A stretch of 38,025 nt of DNA, from the NCBI GenBank assembly GCA_015903945.1, contig JABMDL010000016.1:1-38025 (forward strand). The letters are read 5' to 3'. The DNA comes from Nitrospira sp. (GTDB lineage Bacteria > Nitrospirota > Nitrospiria > Nitrospirales > Nitrospiraceae). This document shows positions 32,135-38,025 of the stretch, one piece after another. Under the pieces are notes generated by a model that saw nothing but the letters and a program-made list of their open reading frames with translations, searched no databases and was not told where the DNA came from. The translations under genes and the position numbers were made by a program. Each line of letters begins with the position of its first letter. The first letter of the stretch is position 1.

Positions 32135-33160
32135 ATGAAGGCGGCACGGTTGGGTGTCATGGGATTCGCAGTGGGCGTGATCGGCGGAGCGGCGTTGCTG
32201 ATCGGAGGCTGCGCCAATGAACAGGAAAAGCGCGGGCACGAACTGTACACCCACTATTGTAGCGACTGTCACGGCGAGAGTGGCAAGCAGAACGAGGGGT
32301 TTAACTGGTCGTCCATGCCCGACCCGAAGCCGAAGGATCTCTCCAATAAGGGAGAAATGAGCACCTTCAAGGACGAGGAGCTTTTCGCCACCATCTCACG
32401 CGACATGCTGGACACCAGCGAAGAAGGCGGAGATGAAATTGGGGACGACGATTTCGCGGTGCCCACGATGCCGACGTTCAAATATACGCTGTCCGAGGAT
32501 GAACTGTGGGCGATCGTTGGGCACGTGCGCACCCTCCATGGAATGAAGATGGAATTCAACGTCGCCGCGCGCAAGACCTCCCTTGAGGAAGCGCTGAAGG
32601 CCGCGCAGACCAAGTTTGAGCAGGCGAAGCAAGCATATGAGGCGGCGGAAAAGAAAGCCAGCGATGAAGCGGAGAAGAAAAGTGAGGAGTTGAAGAAAGA
32701 CGTCGAGGTGGATGAATCCGCTTATGCGGATGAACAGGCCGCCATGGGACAGGCCAAGAAAGAACTGGATGCGGCCCAGGTCGCGTTGAACAATTTTTCG
32801 ACGAGACCAGGCAAAGGCGTGAGCGTACCCAGGCCGGATTTGAAGACTCCTCCGGCGCAAGTCGCCCAGCTGGTTGAGCGCGGGAAACGGCTCTATGAAA
32901 ATAAATATGGCTGCAACGCCTGTCACAATGTTGGTGGCGAGGGTGGCAAGATCGGTCCGGCCCTGGACCGGGCGGGATTCCGGCTGAATCCCACGTGGGT
33001 CTATCGGTGGCTGAAGAATCCGCAGGCGATGGATGCCCACACGCGCATGCCGGCGTTGGGGCTCAACGATGCGGACGCCAAGGCAGTCACCATGTATGTG
33101 GAGACCTTGCAGGCTGCGAAGACCGAGCCTGCCGAGGAGAAGCCTGTCGAAAAGCCATAG
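32135..33160 (+). CDS. Diheme cytochrome c lipoprotein with central coiled coil
   Basis: 341 residues. Lipobox LIGGC26 (lipid-anchored), first cytochrome domain with heme site C42-S-D-C45-H46, a long charged Ala/Glu/Lys coiled coil (about 145-230, from SLEEALKAAQTKFEQAKQAY), and a second domain with C260-N-A-C263-H264. The Met in VPTMPTF and the one in HTRMPALG are candidate axial ligands. Its start lies two bases after the previous stop. It is the last gene of the cluster and stops two bases from the convergent UbiA gene. It could act as the exit arm to soluble carriers. Confidence 0.87.
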   Translation: MKAARLGVMGFAVGVIGGAALLIGGCANEQEKRGHELYTHYCSDCHGESGKQNEGFNWSSMPDPKPKDLSNKGEMSTFKDEELFATISRDMLDTSEEGGDEIGDDDFAVPTMPTFKYTLSEDELWAIVGHVRTLHGMKMEFNVAARKTSLEEALKAAQTKFEQAKQAYEAAEKKASDEAEKKSEELKKDVEVDESAYADEQAAMGQAKKELDAAQVALNNFSTRPGKGVSVPRPDLKTPPAQVAQLVERGKRLYENKYGCNACHNVGGEGGKIGPALDRAGFRLNPTWVYRWLKNPQAMDAHTRMPALGLNDADAKAVTMYVETLQAAKTEPAEEKPVEKP

Positions 33161-33162
33161 CC

Positions 33163-34056
33163 TTACCCGGACAGCCCGGCAAGCAGTCCAATGAGCACGG
33201 CGACCCCAACCCACACGTGCGCACGGAACATGGCGAATGCTTGCGGCGGGGCGATCGATCCTCCTAGTTGCCAGACCTGCATGGAGAAGAACAGGGCCAA
33301 CCCGAGCAATGTGGTGTAGTAGGCCCATCCGATTCCAACCAACCAGCCGGCAGTCCCCAAGAGAAACAGCATGGTGATGAAGGCCGTCCCCACGCCCAGG
33401 CCGATCGACGGTCCAAAGAACAGGGCCGCGGATTTGACTCCAATGCGCCGATCATCTTCTTGGTCTTGGATGGCGTAGATCGTATCGTACGCGACCGCCC
33501 ACGCCGCCGTCGCACCAAAAAGGCACCAGACCGGTGCATCGAGTTGTCCTCGCACGGCCGCCCAGGCCATCACCGTTCCCCAGCCGAAGGCGACACCCAG
33601 CACGGCTTGCGGAACATGAATCCATCGTTTAGCAAATGGGTAGAGGGTTGCCAGCAACAGGGCAACGGGAGCGAGCCACAACACGATGGGATTCACCAGG
33701 AAGAGGAGGCTGCCGGCCAGCAGCAACAGCAGACCGAGCAGTCTGAAAGCATGGGGACGGTGTAATTCCCCGGACGCGAGCGGGCGGGTCTTGGTTCTGG
33801 CGACTTCCCGATCGAACGATTGATCGGCAAGGTCATTGAGGATGACGCCGGCGCTTCGCATCAGGAACGACCCAGCGACGAAGACGGCCAGGAGGTGGAG
33901 CGGCGGAAATCCCTCCGAGGCGAGGACCAGCGCCCAGAGTGTCGGGAGCAGTAAAAGATACGTCCCACTTTGGTTAGGCAAACGGATCAGCCGCGCAAGT
34001 GCGGACCAGGGCATACCGGACGGAGTTGAGGATGCTGGCCACGAGCCCGTTGTCAT
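33163..34056 (-). CDS. UbiA-family prenyltransferase
   Basis: 297 residues, about eight to nine membrane helices. Both Asp-rich Mg2+/prenyl-diphosphate motifs are present: NDLADQSFD (74-82) with RPLASG after it, and Y190-D191-TIYAIQDQEDD. It resembles 4-hydroxybenzoate polyprenyltransferase (UbiA); in organisms that make menaquinone by the futalosine route the same family includes MqnP. Which quinone is made cannot be told here, but a quinone role fits the bc-like cluster it converges on. Start uncertain: ATG 34056-34054, or the later ATG at 34014 (MPWSALARLIRLPNQSGTY), which is closer to the family start and fits the promoter position. Confidence 0.85.
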   Translation of the reverse strand: MTTGSWPASSTPSGMPWSALARLIRLPNQSGTYLLLLPTLWALVLASEGFPPLHLLAVFVAGSFLMRSAGVILNDLADQSFDREVARTKTRPLASGELHRPHAFRLLGLLLLLAGSLLFLVNPIVLWLAPVALLLATLYPFAKRWIHVPQAVLGVAFGWGTVMAWAAVRGQLDAPVWCLFGATAAWAVAYDTIYAIQDQEDDRRIGVKSAALFFGPSIGLGVGTAFITMLFLLGTAGWLVGIGWAYYTTLLGLALFFSMQVWQLGGSIAPPQAFAMFRAHVWVGVAVLIGLLAGLSG

Positions 34057-34063
34057 GAGCCAG

Positions 34064-34093
34064 ACGTTAGCCGCTGAGAGAGAGGCTTGTCAA
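34064..34093 (-). promoter_or_regulatory. Possible promoter for the UbiA-family gene
   Basis: Read on the - strand: TTGACA (34093-34088), an 18-base spacer and TAACGT (34069-34064). Consensus -35, weak -10. Transcription would begin at about 34057, at the first ATG, and so would favour the internal start at 34014. Confidence 0.3.
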
Positions 34094-34121
34094 TTTCCCT
34101 GATGAGTGGTGCCGGTCGCGA

Positions 34122-34150
34122 TTGTCCTCATGGTCCGATTTCGGTATAAC
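34122..34150 (+). promoter_or_regulatory. Promoter for the caspase-like lipoprotein
   Basis: TTGTCC at 34122-34127, a 17-base spacer and TATAAC at 34145-34150. It places the transcript start near 34157, which excludes the first in-frame start at 34122 and supports the GTG at 34176. Confidence 0.55.
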
Positions 34151-34175
34151 CAACTGGGTAAAGGAGTGTGTGCTT

Positions 34176-36212
34176 GTGAAAACCACTAGGCTTAGCAGAT
34201 GCCGGGATTCCGCCGTCGGGGCCCTCGCGACGCTGGCGTTGCTTTGTGCCGGCTGCGTTGGAGCGAAGGATAGCCAGACAGTGCCCGAGACAAGCCCCGG
34301 AGTGATTTCGCTGACCCCGGCACTCTGGCTTTCGCCGAGTGCCACCACCGCCGGGCTGTCCTATCGCAACGCCTGCGGTCAGACGGCGACAGTATCTGTC
34401 GCAGACCCGCTGGCGGCTGCTCTGTCCAAGAAACTTGGCCGCGTGTTCGCCGGGATTCTTCCCCAACAGGGGATCGAACAGATACCGGACTCTGATAGCC
34501 TCATCGAGGTCGGGTTGGGGCAAAAGAAGATCGAACTTGCGATTCCGGGCCAGGGCCAGGGCACGTATCCTGCATCCGTCACACTGGGGATGGAGTTGGT
34601 CGTCTTGGCCCAGGATGGCACCTTCCTCTTCAACGAAAAGCGACAAGGGCGCAGCCACGGCCAAGTGGAAGTCTCGGACCACTCGTGCGATGTACGGGGA
34701 TTGGAGACGATCGTTCAGGAGGCCATTGACGCAATGATCGACGAGGTCGCCAAACAGGTGGCGGCATCGGGCCGAATTCGGGAATACGCCGCGTATCACA
34801 AGATGCGTCCTCCAACAGCCACAACTTTGGCCCACCCTGCCGGTGGGTCGCCTGCCCTCCCGCCGGCGGGCATGCTACCGGAGAGTGCAACGGCACCGAC
34901 CACCGGTCAAGCAGTTCTCCCCGGAGCAACCCCGCAGGCCACTGCGCTGTCTTTCCATGCCATTGTGCGGGATGAAAACCAAGATCACTTGCTGCAACAG
35001 GATGAGACCCTCACGATCGAAGTTGAAGTCAAAAACGAGGGACCCAGAGAAGCCAACGGTGTGGAGGTTGTGGTCGGGGGAGGGTTGAAGGACCATTTCC
35101 CGCCGACGGTGGCCATCGGGACCGTGAAACCTGGGGAAATCAAGCGGGTATCGATCACCCGTCGAGTGGCGGAACTGAAGGAAGAGGGACAAGGCGAAGT
35201 GGTCTTGAGTCTGCGGAGTGCGACGGCTTTGATGTCGCTTCCGTCGGCCAAGAGATTTTCCCTGCAAATCAAGTCGGAGAAACCCGAACTCGAATCGGTG
35301 CCGCCCGATGTCGACCGTGTCCCGAAGCCTCTCGTGGCCGCCAAGCAGACGAAGAGCATCCTGATCGCAATTGGGGTGGGGCAGTTTCGCGATGCGCGCG
35401 TGCCGCCGGTCAAATACGCCGAGCATGATGCAGAAGTCCTGTCTGGATATTTGCGTGCCATCGGAGGGATCCCTCCGGAGAGGACCCGCCTCTTGCTCAA
35501 TCAGTATGCGTTGAAGGAAGATCTTGCGGAAACATTCGAGGAATGGCTGCCGAAGCGGGTGGATGCCGACACTGTCGTGTATGTCTATTTCTCGGGTCGT
35601 GCGCTGGTCGATGGCGTGAGCGGAGCGGTGTCGCTCGTGCCGTTCGATGGGAGCACGGCGTCGGTCAAGCGGCTCTATCCAGTCCGCCGCATGCAGCAAG
35701 TCTTGTCCAAACTCCCGATACAACGGGCCATTATGATATTCGAAGTGTCACTGGACCCGACGCCCGGGGCCGACCCTGCCTCGACGCCGCAGGCCGATTG
35801 GGAAGATGGACTGGATGAAGGAAAAGTCGAGGTGATGTGGATGGTGGGCAACAAGGTCCTCCAAGAGGCGCACGTCTACGAGCAAGGGAAACACGGGCTG
35901 TTTACCTATTACCTCCTGCAAGGCTTGCAGGGGTTGGCCGATATTGACCGTGACGGAACGGTCGTCGCCGGTGAGCTCTGCGCGTATGCACGCGGAGAAG
36001 TCGGTCGTGTGGCCAGGCAGCAATTCGGGAATGCGCAGCATCCGCTCTGTTCGCCGCCACCAGGCCAAGGTGCGGTGGTCAGGATTCATCCCATGGCCAG
36101 AGGGAACAATCCCAAACCGGTTGCCCAGGAGAAGAAGGCCGGATCAACAGCCAACCTTCCCTCGCCTCCCTCACATGTCCCCAAACCGGTGGAGGTAGGG
36201 CCACGACCATAA
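34176..36212 (+). CDS. Lipoprotein with inactive caspase-like (C14) domain
   Basis: 678 residues from GTG 34176 (AAGGAG nine bases upstream). Lipobox LLCAGC27. Residues about 30-220: unrecognised periplasmic domain (KKLGRVFAGILPQQGIEQIP). About 270-385: Ig/CARDB-like domain (LLQQDETLTIEVEVKNEGP). About 390-640: caspase-like fold (KSILIAIGVGQFRDARVPPV, KYAEHDAEVLSGYL, DTVVYVYFSGRALVDG). The catalytic His of the usual YFSGHG is R475, and the catalytic Cys expected in a DxCxSG-type motif falls on FE-V-S525. Both catalytic positions are thus lost, so it should be a binding or scaffold protein, not a peptidase. A last FTYYLLQGLQGLADIDRDG segment is typical of the family. The C-terminus is Pro-rich. 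Confidence 0.72.
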   Translation: MKTTRLSRCRDSAVGALATLALLCAGCVGAKDSQTVPETSPGVISLTPALWLSPSATTAGLSYRNACGQTATVSVADPLAAALSKKLGRVFAGILPQQGIEQIPDSDSLIEVGLGQKKIELAIPGQGQGTYPASVTLGMELVVLAQDGTFLFNEKRQGRSHGQVEVSDHSCDVRGLETIVQEAIDAMIDEVAKQVAASGRIREYAAYHKMRPPTATTLAHPAGGSPALPPAGMLPESATAPTTGQAVLPGATPQATALSFHAIVRDENQDHLLQQDETLTIEVEVKNEGPREANGVEVVVGGGLKDHFPPTVAIGTVKPGEIKRVSITRRVAELKEEGQGEVVLSLRSATALMSLPSAKRFSLQIKSEKPELESVPPDVDRVPKPLVAAKQTKSILIAIGVGQFRDARVPPVKYAEHDAEVLSGYLRAIGGIPPERTRLLLNQYALKEDLAETFEEWLPKRVDADTVVYVYFSGRALVDGVSGAVSLVPFDGSTASVKRLYPVRRMQQVLSKLPIQRAIMIFEVSLDPTPGADPASTPQADWEDGLDEGKVEVMWMVGNKVLQEAHVYEQGKHGLFTYYLLQGLQGLADIDRDGTVVAGELCAYARGEVGRVARQQFGNAQHPLCSPPPGQGAVVRIHPMARGNNPKPVAQEKKAGSTANLPSPPSHVPKPVEVGPRP

Positions 36213-36245
36213 CGGAGCACCAAAGGAGGATGCGGCGCTCATTCG

Positions 36246-36274
36246 TTGACAGTCCATCCAACGGCCAGTATCAT
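36246..36274 (+). promoter_or_regulatory. Promoter of tRNA-Thr
   Basis: Consensus TTGACA at 36246-36251, a 17-base spacer and TATCAT at 36269-36274, 64 bases before the tRNA. The -10 lies inside the inverted repeat GGCCA-N6-TGGCC (36263-36278). Confidence 0.6.
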
Positions 36275-36338
36275 GGCCTTCTATTAGATCGGCCGGAAGT
36301 ATCATCGGCTGACCTGCTCACGTACACGTTTTTCGGAT

Positions 36339-36414
36339 GCCGGCGTAGCTCAGTTGGTAGAGCAGCGGTTTCGTAAACCGCAGGTCGCCCGTTCAATCCG
36401 GGTCGCCGGCTCCA
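36339..36414 (+). tRNA. tRNA-Thr (anticodon CGT)
   Basis: Acceptor GCCGGCG (36339-36345) pairs with CGCCGGC (36404-36410). The D arm contains GCTCAGTTGGTAGAGC. Anticodon arm GCGGT-TTCGTAA-ACCGC gives CGT, reading ACG codons. T arm GCCCG-TTCAATC-CGGGT has one G-U pair. Discriminator U and encoded CCA at 36412-36414. Its 3' end is the attachment site of the element that follows. Confidence 0.93.
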
Positions 36415-37666
36415 TAACGGTCGCCCGTTCAATCCGGGTCGCCGGCTCCATAACCTTCCAAAGAATTTCAGGTAGTTGTGAAACCGCTCCGGTCTGGGGA
36501 TTCTGTGCAGAAGCCCCTCCTGCTACCACTTTGCTACCATGTGCAACCGCTGCCTCTGACCTAGGCTGTATCTCGTCAAGCCGATCGAGCGCGCCAGGAG
36601 CTTTTTTCTTCAACCACCGGCCATAGGTCGAAACGGTCAGTTCAATCGTCGCATGGCCAAGCTGCTCCTGCACATAGACAGGGCTGACACCTTCTGCGAG
36701 CAAAATTGAAGCATAGGAATGCCGGAGACAGTGCGGAGTGAAGTGAAGCGGGAGCTTCGCCTGTTTCAGCACGCTCTCCATGGATCGGCGCACATTCCGT
36801 GCTTCCACTGGTGTTCCGGCTTTTGTCGCAAAGATCCATGGTGGAAGCTCGGGCCACCCATACTTGAGCGCGTCCTGCTTGCGTGTCATCTCATGCCGAG
36901 CCAGCATGTCGGCAAGGGACTGTGACATGTCCACCGTGCGCCCGTGTCCAGACTTTGGTGTGTCGAGGCTCCCATCCTCGGAAAAGGCCCGGGCAATGCG
37001 GATAGTCTTCGCGTGCAGGTCGAGATCGTTCGATTGCAGGGCCAGGGCTTCTCCAAGCCTCATGCCGGTTCCCGCCAGGACAAAGAATAGCGGGTAGTAT
37101 CGCGGGGCTTCCTGAAACGCGGTGGCCAGAAAGAGGCGGCGTTGGGCCTTCGTCATGGCCTTGATCTCTTCTTGCACGGTCGTCTTCGAGACTGAGAGCT
37201 TCAATACGCGCCCGAGTTTTGCCGCGGGGTTGGATGAAATGAGCCCGTCTTCAATCGCCGCGTTGAGCATAACGCGAAACACAGCCTGAACATTTCGGAC
37301 GGTTCGCTTCTCAAGGCCTGTGTTCAACTTGTCGGATAGCAACAGCTTGATTCGGCCTCTGTCGAGATCGCGTAGGCGCATCTTCTCGAAGTGGGGCAAG
37401 ATGTGCAGATCCAATATTTCGGTGTAGCGGGCGAGGGTTCGCGGTTTGACCGTCGGCGTGATGAGTCGCTTCCAGTGATCGGCGTACTCTCGGACGGTGC
37501 TGTTGGCCGGAACGGTAGGGGTCACTCGTTGCCGGGCTTCTGGTCCGACCTTGTCGCGGTGGGCATCGGCATCGGTCTTTTTATCAAAGGTCTTCCAGTG
37601 CCGGACGCCGGCCCCGTCCCGCCAATCCACCACAAACTTACCACGCCGCTTGCGTACACAGGCCAT
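36350..37666 (-). CDS. int: Tyrosine-recombinase integrase
   Basis: 438 residues from ATG 37666-37664, with AGGGAGAG upstream on the - strand; a longer open frame to 37825 has no support. N-terminal Arm-type DNA-binding region (RRGKFVVDWRDGAGVRHWKT), a core-binding SAM-like domain (about 55-150), and a catalytic domain with R203 (GTGMRLGEAL), H312-x-x-R315 (HCLRHSYAS), H338 (LGHATIELT) and Y348 (STYGR). All key residues are intact, so it should be active. It integrates the element at the tRNA-Thr 3' end; the stop lies inside the tRNA on the opposite strand. The last 25 residues come from the att repeats and are not part of the fold. Confidence 0.93.
   Translation of the reverse strand: MACVRKRRGKFVVDWRDGAGVRHWKTFDKKTDADAHRDKVGPEARQRVTPTVPANSTVREYADHWKRLITPTVKPRTLARYTEILDLHILPHFEKMRLRDLDRGRIKLLLSDKLNTGLEKRTVRNVQAVFRVMLNAAIEDGLISSNPAAKLGRVLKLSVSKTTVQEEIKAMTKAQRRLFLATAFQEAPRYYPLFFVLAGTGMRLGEALALQSNDLDLHAKTIRIARAFSEDGSLDTPKSGHGRTVDMSQSLADMLARHEMTRKQDALKYGWPELPPWIFATKAGTPVEARNVRRSMESVLKQAKLPLHFTPHCLRHSYASILLAEGVSPVYVQEQLGHATIELTVSTYGRWLKKKAPGALDRLDEIQPRSEAAVAHGSKVVAGGASAQNPQTGAVSQLPEILWKVMEPATRIERATVMEPATRIERATCGLRNRCSTN
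36383..36454. repeat. 36-bp tandem direct repeat of the tRNA-Thr 3' end (att core)
   Basis: The block from 36383 to 36418 (variable-loop end, T arm, acceptor 3' strand, TCCA and TAAC) is repeated without gap and without mismatch at 36419-36454. The integrase gene begins at once beyond it and reads antisense through both copies, so its predicted C-terminus holds MEPATRIERAT twice. This is what an attL next to a tRNA looks like, with an additional tandem copy. Confidence 0.8.
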
Positions 37667-37694
37667 GGCACTCTCCCTGTGCGAGTCCCTCGCG

Positions 37695-38025
37695 TTAGAT
37701 CGTTCCCTTGGTCCGCTGGCCTTTCTTGTGCGGTCGTCCCAGTAAGTACAGGGCAAACTCCCTTGCCCCACGCATCCGTTGCTCGAATGCCCCCTTAATC
37801 TCTTCATCTTCAAGATGCCGTGCAAAGCCCTTCAGGCTCTCTTCAATAAACCGATCAAAGGGAGCTATGCCCCCTCGCTTCCCGCTCTGAGCCAGAAGTG
37901 TCAGTAGTCTGGCCGCAGGCTCGTAGATCTCAATTTCGCCACGTTCCCAGCGTGCAATCGTATTGGCGGTCACACCGATCTCAATCGCCATACGATCCTG
38001 TGTCCAACCAAATTCTTCGCGGATT
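37695..38025 (-). CDS. XRE-family HTH regulator, 5' end beyond the window
   Basis: The frame is open to the right edge. Visible part: IREEFGWTQDRMAIEIGVTA then NTIARWERGE, a classic HTH_3 helix-turn-helix of the XRE type, followed by about 80 residues of mostly helical, charged sequence with no known domain. An internal ATG at 37991 lies inside the HTH and is not the start. It ends 28 bases before the integrase start in the same direction, so it is probably an element-encoded regulator co-transcribed with int. Confidence 0.75.
   Translation of the reverse strand, partial: IREEFGWTQDRMAIEIGVTANTIARWERGEIEIYEPAARLLTLLAQSGKRGGIAPFDRFIEESLKGFARHLEDEEIKGAFEQRMRGAREFALYLLGRPHKKGQRTKGTI

Noticed and set aside
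34176..36212. Active metacaspase
   Set aside because: The catalytic His and Cys positions are R475 and S525.
36415..36454. Second tRNA-Thr gene
   Set aside because: Only the 3' end of the tRNA is repeated; there is no D arm, anticodon arm or 5' acceptor strand.

Overview
The window looks like a chromosomal segment of a Nitrospirota bacterium, most likely Nitrospira or a close relative. This is inferred from gene content, not from a database search: a high-GC Gram-negative gene set, hopanoid and MEP-pathway genes, several c-type cytochromes, CydA-like proteins beside a Rieske/cytochrome b pair, and a heme protein resembling the gamma subunit of nitrite oxidoreductase. Coding density is high and most genes are on the + strand.

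Layout. (1) 1-1792: the 3' end of a repeat-rich beta-propeller gene, a truncated HigA-type antitoxin on the - strand, and a complete FitA/VapB-VapC toxin-antitoxin pair. (2) 1912-6731: ispH (last MEP step) and smc. (3) 6780-13879: squalene-hopene cyclase (promoter at 6780-6808), hpnG, a Mla-type lipid transport operon (mlaE, mlaF, mlaD, mlaC) and an Omp85-like outer-membrane barrel. (4) 14057-18654: dxs, ispG and a GT87 membrane glycosyltransferase. (5) 18677-21566: tRNA-Cys(GCA), a 390-base intergenic stretch with a perfect inverted repeat, hpnH, two unrecognised genes and a strong terminator.

(6) 21641-33160 is the most interesting part. Eleven consecutive + strand genes appear to encode one membrane electron-transfer assembly: a cytochrome c lipoprotein, a CydA-like protein, a membrane cytochrome c, a PRC-barrel/Rieske fusion, a fused cytochrome b with b6-type heme spacing, an unrecognised membrane protein, a second CydA-like protein, two membrane cytochromes c, an ethylbenzene-dehydrogenase-gamma/NxrC-like heme b protein and a diheme c lipoprotein. 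By motif count that is six c-type hemes, two cytochrome b hemes, one Rieske 2Fe-2S cluster, a probable extra heme b, and whatever the CydA-like subunits bind. It is best read as a quinol:cytochrome c oxidoreductase variant in which CydA-like proteins have become subunits; no CydB is present.

(7) 33163-36212: a convergent UbiA-family prenyltransferase (possibly quinone biosynthesis) and a divergent lipoprotein with a caspase-like fold that lacks both catalytic residues. (8) 36246-38025: tRNA-Thr(CGT), a 36-bp tandem duplication of its 3' end, a tyrosine integrase and an XRE regulator cut by the window edge. This is the left end of an integrated element whose other end lies outside.

How the genes fit together: Dxs, IspG and IspH supply isoprenoid precursors; Shc, HpnH and HpnG turn squalene into hopene, adenosylhopane and ribosylhopane; the MlaEFDC/Omp85 operon between them may move lipids, possibly hopanoids, between the membranes. 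All functions are from sequence motifs read by eye.
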